Assembly: GCF_042681745.1 (NCBI RefSeq)
Contig: NZ_JBHUGF010000010.1
Span: 1,612,001 to 1,676,000 of the forward strand
Length of the DNA stretch: 64,000 nt
From: Saccharibacillus nicotianae
GTDB lineage: Bacteria; Bacillota; Bacilli; Paenibacillales; Paenibacillaceae
Reading direction: 5' to 3'
Under the pieces are notes generated by a model. The model did no database searches and was not told the origin of the DNA. It saw only the letters and a program-made list of their open reading frames with translations. Positions 17,630-25,898 of this stretch are shown piece by piece (the stretch's first letter is position 1; each line of letters opens with the position of its first letter). Position numbers and translations under genes: made by a program.

Positions 17630-17932
17630 TTAAAGTATATTATAACGTTCTTATGTTATATAGTAGTTGGAATCAGTAATAAATATGTAATTGTTTGTCC
17701 TAATCACAAAGGGTTGCTTACATTAATTGATTTACGAGATAAGTCTAGTATTCTTTTATATAAAAAGTTACTGAATACAGAAGAACAAGAATATTGTGAA
17801 ACGAATGATGTGCCATATTATGGAGATGATCTGATGTTTACAGGTGAGAATGCAAGTGGAGATTTGACTTTTGAAAATCATAGGTATTCAAAAAGCGGAG
17901 TGAAAAAGTATGTATATAAATTAGAACATTGA
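17630..17932 (+). pseudogene. Small gene remnant or orphan ORF of unknown function
   Basis: An open frame of about 100 codons runs from a stop at 17627 to 17932 with no ATG or GTG. The only standard start is a TTG at 17714 (72 residues), with AAAGGG directly against it, too close to serve. Coding-like sequence (ISNKYVIVCPNHKG, then LIDLRDKSS) continues upstream of that TTG. This suggests a gene that lost its 5' end. The C-terminal part is polar and beta-rich in look (GDLTFENHRYSKSGVKKYVY). No family recognised. A structured repeat follows 60 nt after the stop. Confidence 0.4.
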
Positions 17933-17990
17933 TGATTAAATTGAAATCAGGGAGTAGATGGTAGAAGTAACTTCACTCCGAACATCTATC

Positions 17991-18086
17991 TTATTCTCGT
18001 CGCTTGTTGAAATTCAATCTCTACTATGGAATGGTAAATCAAGGGATTGAATTTCAAAAGCGAACGCTTTGCTCTTTCAGAATGAG
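17991..18086 (+). repeat. Dispersed structured repeat, copy A
   Basis: Shares the left arm TCTCGTCGCT and the right arm GCTCTTTCAGAATGA with copies at 42.2 and 56.2 kb. Here the central stem is GAAATTCAAT/ATTGAATTTC, different from the other copies but still self-complementary. It lies downstream of the gene remnant and before the end of the membrane protein gene. Confidence 0.7.
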
Positions 18087-18113
18087 TGATATTCTATATA
18101 TAGAGGAAATGTG

Positions 18114-18899
18114 TTAATTTAGTCTTTGCAAAAAAATTATACCGATAAAAACAATAACTTGTGTCGATAAAATAGCTAATCCAGGTATAAGTGGGTTCAT
18201 AAGCAAAAGTGGTACAACTATCATCACTATAGAACCTATTACTGGAATCCAGCGAAATTGAATATTTTTGAATTCATTTATAACTAAATCGATCAATAAT
18301 ACCAACATAAATAATGAAATAAGTACTGAAAAATATCCGGCTACGATTTCTACTTGAGCATAGATATTACCTGTTAACATCGAATGAATAACAATAAAAA
18401 GAGATATAGCAATAAACACTAAAGATGCAAATATCGGAAATAATGGTCTAATCATGTTACTTGTAAATTGGAAAAATCGTTCTGTTGATAACGTTTTGCT
18501 AGAAAAAGTATGACTACTATTCAATTCATCTACAATCTGCTTTTCAATGATTTGCAAAGTATGATCCGATCGATTTTCATAAAAAAGTTCTACTTTTTTT
18601 CGCAATTTAAAATCTAAATACATCATGGTATCTGCTAATGTATAAATCAGTTCGTTCTGATCTGTTAACTGCTTACTACTTTTATGATAAATAGATAATA
18701 CAGCTTGTAATTTAAAAAGAGTCTCTAATTTCTGATTAGCGATACCCTGCTGATTTTTATCATTTTCAGCATACATCGTTGCAAAAGTTTTATACATAAA
18801 TACAAAAAAGGTAGCCACCCCTGCAATCAAAAATTTGACACTTGCACTGAGTGCATTAAATTGTTCATACACAGCTTGAATATCGATCATCTGCATCAT
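18114..18899 (-). CDS. Membrane protein of unknown function
   Basis: A 261-residue protein not recognised as any named family. One hydrophobic segment lies near residues 22-38. A soluble, helix-rich middle of about 110 residues (FKLQAVLSIYHKSSKQL, KVELFYENRSDHT) follows, then four hydrophobic segments from about residue 155 to the end. AGGAG is 9 nt before the ATG, so it should be translated. It stands alone between terminators and the dispersed repeat copy A. Confidence 0.75.
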   Translation of the reverse strand: MMQMIDIQAVYEQFNALSASVKFLIAGVATFFVFMYKTFATMYAENDKNQQGIANQKLETLFKLQAVLSIYHKSSKQLTDQNELIYTLADTMMYLDFKLRKKVELFYENRSDHTLQIIEKQIVDELNSSHTFSSKTLSTERFFQFTSNMIRPLFPIFASLVFIAISLFIVIHSMLTGNIYAQVEIVAGYFSVLISLFMLVLLIDLVINEFKNIQFRWIPVIGSIVMIVVPLLLMNPLIPGLAILSTQVIVFIGIIFLQRLN

Positions 18900-18938
18900 T
18901 AATATTATCTCCTACTCTTATGTATCGTTAATCACAAC

Positions 18939-18972
18939 AAAAAGGAATTGAATATATATTCAATTCCTTTTT
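18939..18972 (-). terminator. Rho-independent terminator of the helicase gene
   Basis: Arms AAGGAATTGAATAT/ATATTCAATTCCTT followed by a T-run. It lies 79 nt after the helicase stop on the minus strand, and the other orientation also has a T-run. Confidence 0.85.
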
Positions 18973-19050
18973 TGATATTATCTGGTTTTAAATGGTCGTG
19001 CAACTATTTTATACTTTCAGCTACTACTTCTTGGTTATACTTTATCTCAA

Positions 19051-21012
19051 TCAAGGTAATAACTGTTCAACCGCTTGGCGTACTTCAGGTTGATCGAGTT
19101 CTCGACCGAAAATAGATACACTTCCGCTATCTTCACGAGAACGAATTAAGCGTCCCATACCCTGACGTAGACGAAGCAACATATAAGGCATATCGACTTC
19201 TTCAAAAGCATTCACAGCTTCGGCGCGACGTGATGCGAATAATGGATCATTTGAAGGGAACGGTAATGACCAGACAATCACATTGGATAAAGAAGGCCCT
19301 GGAATATCTAGTCCTTCCCACAGAGTAACTGCACATAATACACTGGTCTCATCTTGTTGGAAAGCAGAGATCAAATGACTGATTTCAGCCGATCCTTCAT
19401 ACAAAATTCGATATTTCGCATATCCAGTAAAGTTTTGTGTACTTTGACGGAAAGCGGCTAACTCTTCGATAGACGAGAATAAAATCAATGCACGCCCACC
19501 TGATTGATCTAACAAGCCCAGTACTTTTTCAGACTGCACATTGACTGCATTGAGATCCAATAATCCCAAAGAAGCACCTGACGTAGTCGTTACGCCTGGT
19601 AATACAGGCATTAGATTCGCTTGCATCTGCTCTTTGTAATCGTAAGGAGAAGCGACCGAGAAAGAAAGATATTTATCGATGCCCAGACTATGAGCAATAT
19701 AATCGAACGAACCTTCGACCGATAATGTTGCTGAAGAGAAAATAACAGGCATTTTTTTAGCAAATACTTTCTCATTCAGAATTTCTTTTACTTTTTTCGG
19801 CATAATCACGAGTGTAAGATCGGCTTCTTCCCCTGTAACCCATGAGATCAATTGATCTTGTTTGCGACAAAGGTTCAATGCGATCTGAATCATTTCTAGA
19901 TGTTCTTCTACAATTTTGAGCTGATAATCATCCAGTGTAAATAATGCACTTTCAAATACTAGCTCTTCTTCAATAACAGCGATCTGTGCTTGAACACGTC
20001 CGACTTGATTCATCAAATCTTCGTTCCAATTGATTTCTTTACGATCTGAAGCAGGTACAGGCTGACTGTACTTCGCTAATTTTTCAAACAAAATATCACT
20101 TTCCAAAATCACTTCTTCTACTGCAAGTGCTAACGTTTCACGAACTTCTCCTTCTAACAAACGCACTACAATACTTTCAAAAAGAGAATGTTTTAATTTG
20201 TGTGTCAACGCATTTTGAGCTGCTGTTTCTAGCAAATGCCCTTCATCAAATACGACTGAACTATGATCAGGTAATAATGGAAGTTGCCCTTCGCGTTTGC
20301 GAGCATCATATGTCCAGACATGTTCCATATAGAAATCATGTGAACAAATAATCAAATCAGACGACTTACGGTAATGTTCACGCGATAACGTCTGACCACA
20401 ACGATGGCGTTGCGGACATACCAGACAATCTTGAAACACATCCCAACCAATTCGGCTCCATTCACCATCTGTTAATTCAGGATACTCTTTACGATTCCCA
20501 TAAGGATAAAAAGATTGCATCGTGTCGGGATAATGAACAAACTCTGGCAAACCGGCATAAATATCGCGATACACATCACTTTCTGTTGCATCATCACGCA
20601 CTACATCCAATTTGTTCAAGCAAATATATTGATCTGGTGACTTCCCTAGACGGGCATCTACGACCAAGTTCAAATGCTTGGCAAGCTTGCTAATATCACC
20701 TTCTGGCTTTACAAGCTGTTCGATCAATGACTCATCAGCGCAAGCAATAATAGCAGGCTTGCGTGTATAACGAGCATAAGCAATTGCATATAACAGATAC
20801 ACTAATGTTTTCCCTGTACCTACACCAGCTTCTGCAAAAATGGTTTTCTTTTCGGCATATGCTTTTTCCAATTGAAAAGCCATATAAATTTGTTCGTCTC
20901 TTACCTCAAAACCTGCTTCGGGTAAAATATCATAAAATACATCCGCGATCCAATCACTCGCCTGCTTAATAAATGGTTGTCCGGGATCAAATGTAAATGG
21001 ATAAGTGTTCAA
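19051..21012 (-). CDS. DinG/XPD-like superfamily 2 DNA helicase with iron-sulfur cysteines
   Basis: A 653-residue Rad3/XPD-type helicase of the DinG/YoaA group. Walker A is AGVGTGKT at residues 62-69, the Walker B box is DEGH, and the C-terminal half has GLDIPGPSLSNVIVWSLPF and the motif VI region RQGMGRLIRS. Between motifs Ia and II there are four cysteines (YICLNK, then CLVCPQRHRC) spaced like the 4Fe-4S cluster of XPD and DinG. The expected role is 5'-3' unwinding of forked or R-loop DNA in repair. It is monocistronic. No LexA site was seen in the 60 nt upstream, and a B. subtilis-type exonuclease domain is absent. Confidence 0.88.
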   Translation of the reverse strand: MNTYPFTFDPGQPFIKQASDWIADVFYDILPEAGFEVRDEQIYMAFQLEKAYAEKKTIFAEAGVGTGKTLVYLLYAIAYARYTRKPAIIACADESLIEQLVKPEGDISKLAKHLNLVVDARLGKSPDQYICLNKLDVVRDDATESDVYRDIYAGLPEFVHYPDTMQSFYPYGNRKEYPELTDGEWSRIGWDVFQDCLVCPQRHRCGQTLSREHYRKSSDLIICSHDFYMEHVWTYDARKREGQLPLLPDHSSVVFDEGHLLETAAQNALTHKLKHSLFESIVVRLLEGEVRETLALAVEEVILESDILFEKLAKYSQPVPASDRKEINWNEDLMNQVGRVQAQIAVIEEELVFESALFTLDDYQLKIVEEHLEMIQIALNLCRKQDQLISWVTGEEADLTLVIMPKKVKEILNEKVFAKKMPVIFSSATLSVEGSFDYIAHSLGIDKYLSFSVASPYDYKEQMQANLMPVLPGVTTTSGASLGLLDLNAVNVQSEKVLGLLDQSGGRALILFSSIEELAAFRQSTQNFTGYAKYRILYEGSAEISHLISAFQQDETSVLCAVTLWEGLDIPGPSLSNVIVWSLPFPSNDPLFASRRAEAVNAFEEVDMPYMLLRLRQGMGRLIRSREDSGSVSIFGRELDQPEVRQAVEQLLP

Positions 21013-21135
21013 TCCGTTTATTCCTCCAAGTGATCTAATTTAGTGCATCCTTTCATTATACCTCAAATGTGAACAACAAGGTACAACTGTTTATGAACAA
21101 ATTTTTCACATTTCAAAATATCTATATAAAATAAG

Positions 21136-21187
21136 CAAAAAAAGCTGTACGCTTCAGTCATTATCCATCAACTGAAATCGTACAGCT
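21136..21187 (-). terminator. Rho-independent terminator of the ABC importer operon
   Basis: Arms 21143-21158 and 21171-21187 (AGCTGTACG pairs with CGTACAGCT) with seven T residues following on the minus strand. Confidence 0.87.
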
Positions 21188-21249
21188 CTCATTAATAGTT
21201 AACTTTATACCAAAAATATGTTACCCCACAAACGATGCAAAATCTCTTT

Positions 21250-22764
21250 TTATTTCAACAATCCTTTTTCCTGTAAAAAGGTTTTGGCTACTTCAGATGC
21301 AGGTTTACCTTCAACATCTACCTGATAATTCATTTTGCGCATCTCATCATCTGTAATCTGACCGGATAAATGGTCTAATGCTTCTGCCACTTCAGGATAT
21401 TGCTTCAATGTCTCATCACGCATTAATGGCGCACCTTGATACGGTGGAAATAATCCTTTATCATCTTTGAGCACTTTCAATTTATACCGTTGTAGTTCAC
21501 TATCTGTAGAGTAAGCATCCATCAATTGAATATCACCGGATGCGATCGCACTATAGCGTAATTTAGGCTCCATCGTTTGTAAATTTGGGAAAGTAAATCC
21601 ATATAACTTGGTCATACCGACATACCCATCATTACGATCAGCAAATTCGCGTGTAAAACCAACTTTTACTTGTGAGGATACATTTTGTAGATCCGAAATA
21701 GTTGTCAGATTGTTCTGCTGTGCATAAGCCTCTGGAACAGCTAACGTATACGTATTGTTATATTCCATAGGAGATAACATATCCATATTGAACTTTTTGG
21801 CCATTCCTTCTTTCGCTTGATTGTACACTTCCTTGCTATCTGTACTTACAGCATCTTCTTTCAAAAATTCAGCCAAAGCTGTACCTGTAAATTCAGGGTA
21901 AATATCTATATTTTTATTTTTTAGAGCGTTAAATAAAAATGGTGTTTTGCCCAGTCCTGGTTTGAGTTCAACTTTTAGATTAGTATCTTGTTCGATCAAT
22001 TCTTTGTACATATTGATCAAAATTTCAGGTTCTGCTCCAAGCTTACCTGCAATCACCAAATCTTTTTGCGTATTATTGAGTAATGGAATTACACTTACCG
22101 CAATCACGATCAATGCTGTAGCGGATAACCAGATGATCGATTGACGGAATGATCTTTTTTCAATCACACGCAGCAACAGATCAAATATAATCGCTAACAA
22201 TGCCGCAGGTACAGCACCTAAAATAAGTAGCGCAGTATCATTTCTGTCAATCCCGAGCAAAATAATATCCCCTAATCCACCTGCACCAATCAAAGCAGCA
22301 AGTGTTGTCGTTCCGATAATAAGTACCATCGCTGTCCGAATACCCGCCATAATAACAGGCATGGCTAAAGGCAATTCGACTTTAAATAATCTTTTCGTCG
22401 GTGTCATCCCCATTGCATCTGCGGCTTCAAGCAATGACGGATCGACTTTTCGAATACCTGTATATGTATTACGCAAAATAGGTAGTAGCGCATAGATCAC
22501 TATCGCTACAATAGCAGGGACGATGCCAATACCTAATAATGGAATCAATAGACCTAGCAATGCAAGCGAAGGAATCGTCTGTAACACCGCTGCAATACCT
22601 AATACTCCTTCAGATATTTTCAAATGACGTGCAATATAAATTCCTAATGGAATCGCAATAATTAATGCACATAATAACGCTACAAAAGAAATCAATATAT
22701 GTTGAGTTAATGCTTGCACTAATTGATCTTGCCTTTGACCCATTACTTCCCATAGATTATTCAT
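21250..22764 (-). CDS. ABC importer permease fused to substrate-binding domain (OpuF/BilE/EgtU-like)
   Basis: A 504-residue fusion. Residues 1-215 form a permease of the glycine betaine/choline type with the EAADAMGMTPTKRLFKVELP coupling loop. After a last membrane helix (about 210-230) residues 235-504 are an OpuAC-type binding domain that stays tethered outside the cell. In Gram-positives this design is found in compatible-solute importers (OpuF, BilE) and in the ergothioneine importer EgtU, and sequence alone does not let me separate these. The start overlaps the ATPase gene by 4 nt, so the two make a complete two-gene transporter. Confidence 0.88.
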   Translation of the reverse strand: MNNLWEVMGQRQDQLVQALTQHILISFVALLCALIIAIPLGIYIARHLKISEGVLGIAAVLQTIPSLALLGLLIPLLGIGIVPAIVAIVIYALLPILRNTYTGIRKVDPSLLEAADAMGMTPTKRLFKVELPLAMPVIMAGIRTAMVLIIGTTTLAALIGAGGLGDIILLGIDRNDTALLILGAVPAALLAIIFDLLLRVIEKRSFRQSIIWLSATALIVIAVSVIPLLNNTQKDLVIAGKLGAEPEILINMYKELIEQDTNLKVELKPGLGKTPFLFNALKNKNIDIYPEFTGTALAEFLKEDAVSTDSKEVYNQAKEGMAKKFNMDMLSPMEYNNTYTLAVPEAYAQQNNLTTISDLQNVSSQVKVGFTREFADRNDGYVGMTKLYGFTFPNLQTMEPKLRYSAIASGDIQLMDAYSTDSELQRYKLKVLKDDKGLFPPYQGAPLMRDETLKQYPEVAEALDHLSGQITDDEMRKMNYQVDVEGKPASEVAKTFLQEKGLLK

Positions 22765-23555
22765 GATTCCGCTTCTCCTTTGCTAAAGGCAGATGTCTTT
22801 TTGAGCAGAGAAGGTGGTGAATAAGAGTCACCTTGTACAGAGCTGAAAAATTCGCTAACAAACGGATGCGCAGGGTGGTGTAACAATTGCTCTGGAGTAT
22901 CAGCTTGAATCATTTTCCCTTCACGCATAAGACCGATACGATCGCCTAACTTGAGTGCTTCTTGAATATCATGTGTAACAAAAACAATCGTTTTCTGAAT
23001 AGTCGCTTGTAATTCTAATAGATCGTTTTGCAGTCGTTCTCTCGCTAACGGATCAAGCGCACTGAAAGGTTCATCCATTAAAATAACCGGTGGATCAGCC
23101 GCAAGCGCGCGTAATACGCCTATACGCTGTTGTTGTCCGCCTGATAATTCATCAGGCTTACGGGTGCGAAACACTTTAGGATCAAGTCCTACCATATGAA
23201 GCAATTCATCGATACGTTTATCGATCTTTTTCCGATCCCATCCACACAATTCAGGAGTGATAGCAATATTTTCTTCTACTGTCATATGCGGAAATAAAGC
23301 GATCTGTTGTAGCACATACCCTATCCCCTGACGTAATTCATGTACAGGAGCATCATTCACTTGTTGATCATTAATAGAAATAAATCCTGAACTAGGCTCA
23401 ATCAATCGATTGATCATTTTCAGTGTTGTTGTTTTGCCGCATCCACTTGGCCCAACCAATACAAAAAACTCACCTTTTTGAATATGTAAATCCATCGGAT
23501 GTACAGCAATAGTGCCATCTTCGTATTGCTTGGATACTTGTGCAAATGTGATCAT
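22761..23555 (-). CDS. ABC importer ATPase, quaternary-amine type (OpuCA/OpuFA/EgtV-like)
   Basis: A 264-residue ABC ATPase: Walker A GPSGCGKTT, signature LSGGQQQR, Walker B VILMDEP, and a switch histidine in FVTHD. It ends after the nucleotide-binding domain with only a short tail and no CBS domain pair, unlike OpuAA or OpuCA. The start at 23555 has AGGAGG 7 nt upstream. The ATG at 23561 is only 1 nt from it and is unlikely. It energises the fused permease-binding protein downstream. Confidence 0.9.
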   Translation of the reverse strand: MITFAQVSKQYEDGTIAVHPMDLHIQKGEFFVLVGPSGCGKTTTLKMINRLIEPSSGFISINDQQVNDAPVHELRQGIGYVLQQIALFPHMTVEENIAITPELCGWDRKKIDKRIDELLHMVGLDPKVFRTRKPDELSGGQQQRIGVLRALAADPPVILMDEPFSALDPLARERLQNDLLELQATIQKTIVFVTHDIQEALKLGDRIGLMREGKMIQADTPEQLLHHPAHPFVSEFFSSVQGDSYSPPSLLKKTSAFSKGEAES

Positions 23556-23743
23556 GAACATGCCTCCTGTTTAATAACAAAATAATCTTTATTGAGTTAT
23601 GTATAACTTTATGTTTGAACAGATATATAATCTCATTTTGAAAAGAATATCTTTCTCCCAATAAAATAATGAAATATTAACTATATTTCACTTCTTTTAC
23701 TATTACCCAACTTATATCTAATGGAACACTTAAAAATAAATAC

Positions 23744-23784
23744 AAAAAAAAGACTCTATAAGGGATTAACTTATAGAGTCTTTT
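23744..23784 (-). terminator. Rho-independent terminator of GSP17M paralogue 1
   Basis: Arms AGACTCTATAAG/CTTATAGAGTCT followed by a T-run on the minus strand. Confidence 0.87.
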
Positions 23785-23836
23785 GGACATCTTAACAATA
23801 AACAACTTTGTGATTGGTTATCTTTACAAAGACAGC

Positions 23837-24499
23837 TTATTTTCTAGGGAAGTTTAACGGGTCACGTTCGTCAGCGACTCTACTGTCATTTAAATCAGGA
23901 TCAACATTTACATTATCAAGCCCTGTTCCAGTTGTACGTGTAGCTGTTGTATCAGTATCGTAATATTTAGTATTAGAAGCTTGATTTTTGCGGAAGATAT
24001 CATAGACAGTGACTTGACGACCTGTCTGCTCATCAACCAATACAAGAATTTGTCCTTCTTTTACATTGTTTTCGTATTCTTTTGCTTGATCTTCAGGAAT
24101 ACCTAGTCCAATCAGACCGCCTACTAATCCACCGCCAGCAGCTCCTGCTGCCGCACCTGCTAATGTCACTGCAATCGGACCTGCTGCCATAATCGGTCCA
24201 AATACTGGAATAGCCATCATACCGATACCTGCTAATAATCCTGCAACCCCACCGATAGTACCGCCAGCGGCTGCTCCTGTTGCTATTCCTTCAGGTGCTT
24301 TTGTTCCTGTTTCTTCACTAATATGCTTCAAGTCTTTTTTGTCTTTTGCAATAACAGAGATATTGTCTTTGTTAATACCAGACGCTTTCAAATCTTCGAT
24401 CGCTTGGCTCGCTTGTTGTTCTGTTTGAAATACGCCTACCAATTTGTCGTTATTCAAATCATTTGTATTGTTCAATTCGTTTGTGTTATGAGTTTCCAT
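23837..24499 (-). CDS. General stress protein 17M/YflT-like, paralogue 1
   Basis: A 220-residue protein. Residues about 15-60 are the YflT/GSP17M alpha-beta domain (KLVGVFQTEQQASQAIEDLK, ISVIAKDKKDL). Then follow about 75 residues of Gly/Ala-rich hydrophobic sequence of glycine-zipper type that could insert in a membrane, a short conserved domain (GQILVLVDEQTGRQ, VYDIFRKNQASN), and a polar tail. In B. subtilis relatives are general stress proteins, and the biochemical role is unknown. It shares almost the same core with the next gene upstream (24665-25450) and with the one at 33281-33802. A SigB-like promoter lies upstream. Confidence 0.85.
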   Translation of the reverse strand: METHNTNELNNTNDLNNDKLVGVFQTEQQASQAIEDLKASGINKDNISVIAKDKKDLKHISEETGTKAPEGIATGAAAGGTIGGVAGLLAGIGMMAIPVFGPIMAAGPIAVTLAGAAAGAAGGGLVGGLIGLGIPEDQAKEYENNVKEGQILVLVDEQTGRQVTVYDIFRKNQASNTKYYDTDTTATRTTGTGLDNVNVDPDLNDSRVADERDPLNFPRK

Positions 24500-24565
24500 A
24501 GTGTATATCCTCCTTGGATTGTAAGCAAATTTGTATTTGTCTGTCTCTATTGTTCTGCTATATGT

Positions 24566-24589
24566 TTAACCGTAAAAAAGTGTTTAAAA
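24566..24589 (-). promoter_or_regulatory. SigB-like promoter of GSP17M paralogue 1
   Basis: TTTTAA, 12 nt, GGTTAA on the minus strand, close to the SigB pattern GTTTAA-N12-15-GGGWAW. The same architecture is found ahead of the neighbouring paralogue. Confidence 0.5.
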
Positions 24590-24664
24590 CAGTTAATTTT
24601 GGTTATATTCTATACTTTTCATAATTTGTTAATGTATAAATGATGATGTTGTTAATTTTTTATA

Positions 24665-25450
24665 TCAATTGCGGTGCAAAGGATTCACTGGCGTAGAAGT
24701 AGAAGAGGTATTTTCATCGACTACTTTTTCATTAATGCGTTCTACACGAGCTTTTTCACGTAGCATAGCTGTCTGCTCATCTTCATTAGTATGAACAGAG
24801 TCATTAGTTACTGAATCTGTAGAAACGGTGTGATCGACAGGTGTACTCAAATGTTCTGTTGCTGGTGTTGCAGAAGTAGTTGGAATTGTTGGCGATACTA
24901 CATCGTTACGATCATAGAATCGACTATTAGAAGCATGGTTATTACGGAAAACATCATAGATCATACTACGATGGCCAGCAGATTTGTCTACTAATACTAA
25001 AATCTGTCCTTCATTTACATTGTTTTCGTATTCTGCTGCTTCATCTTCAGGAATACCCAGTCCAATCAGACCGCCTACTAATCCACCAGCGCCAGCGCCT
25101 ACTGCTGCTCCTGTTAATGCTACAACGATCGGGCCTGCTGCCATAATCGGGCCAAATACTGGAATAGCCATCATACCCAGACCTGCTAGAAGCCCGGCAG
25201 TTCCGCCTAACAATCCTCCTGCTGTTGCACCTGTAGCGATTCCTTCAGGAGCTTTTGTTCCTGTTTCTTCGCTTATATGTTTTAAGTCTTTTTTATCTTT
25301 TGCAATAACAGAAATTTGATCTGTAGAGATACCTTCTGCTTTTAATTGTTCAATCGCACGAGTTGCTTGTTGCTCTTCTACAAACATTCCTACAATTTTG
25401 TCATTTTTTTGTTCGTTATTTAGCTCATTAGTCTGATTATTGTCCATCAT
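24665..25450 (-). CDS. General stress protein 17M/YflT-like, paralogue 2
   Basis: A 261-residue paralogue of the next gene: same YflT-type domain (KIVGMFVEEQQATRAIEQLK), the same Gly/Ala-rich segment and the same GQILVLVDKSAG/IYDVFRNNHASN ending, then a longer Thr/Ser/Asp-rich tail of about 80 residues unique to this copy. The near-identical central segment shows a recent tandem duplication. AGGAGG lies 10 nt before the first of two ATG codons. It has its own SigB-like promoter, so the pair need not be co-transcribed. Confidence 0.85.
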   Translation of the reverse strand: MMDNNQTNELNNEQKNDKIVGMFVEEQQATRAIEQLKAEGISTDQISVIAKDKKDLKHISEETGTKAPEGIATGATAGGLLGGTAGLLAGLGMMAIPVFGPIMAAGPIVVALTGAAVGAGAGGLVGGLIGLGIPEDEAAEYENNVNEGQILVLVDKSAGHRSMIYDVFRNNHASNSRFYDRNDVVSPTIPTTSATPATEHLSTPVDHTVSTDSVTNDSVHTNEDEQTAMLREKARVERINEKVVDENTSSTSTPVNPLHRN

Positions 25451-25585
25451 ATTTATTCATCCTCCTTAGGATACATACGCTTTTTGTAAAAAGTGAAAGC
25501 TTACTTAATTGTTTACATGTAAGTAATAATTGTACCAACAATTGAATTGCACTTTTTTTATATGTGTTTGTTGCTTATAGTATTA

Positions 25586-25609
25586 TTAACCTTATAAAAA
25601 AGATTAAAC
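25586..25609 (-). promoter_or_regulatory. SigB-like promoter of GSP17M paralogue 2
   Basis: GTTTAA, 12 nt, GGTTAA on the minus strand. The -35 matches the SigB consensus exactly. It lies about 135 nt before the start codon, leaving a long leader. Confidence 0.55.
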
Positions 25610-25798
25610 CAACCAACATTTGGTTACTGGTAACGTTTTCTCACTTATAAATAAGGCTTTTACTGCTAGTTACAATGTATATAAATCTTTGGTTAGTAAC
25701 TGCATTTAGCAAATGTTATTTCTATAATGTTATATGTAACTGTCTATTGTATAGAGTATCTTAATATTATATTCACATCATCCAAAAGATCTAAAACC

Positions 25799-25881
25799 AA
25801 AAACAAGCGCTAATCTATACACCTTATCGTAACAAAAATAAAGATTTCATTTTTGTCATTTTTAGTGATAGATTAACGCTT
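25799..25881 (-). terminator. Rho-independent terminator of mccAB
   Basis: Arms AAGCGTTAATCTAT and ATAGATTAGCGCTT pair with one mismatch around a 46-nt loop and are followed by GTTTTTGG on the minus strand. The large loop lowers confidence. Confidence 0.65.
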
Positions 25882-25898
25882 ATTTATATCGTTTGCAA

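Larger units (their letters stand above)
25451..25898. other. Gene-free interval (448 nt) between stress and mcc genes
   Basis: Holds the leader and SigB-like promoter of the stress gene, a short dyad (GTTACTGGTAAC, 25623-25634) and the mccB terminator. No ORF was seen. Confidence 0.7.

Noticed and set aside
25623..25634. GTTACTGGTAAC palindrome as a cre site
   Set aside because: It lacks the central CG and has several mismatches to the cre consensus. It is kept only as a short dyad.
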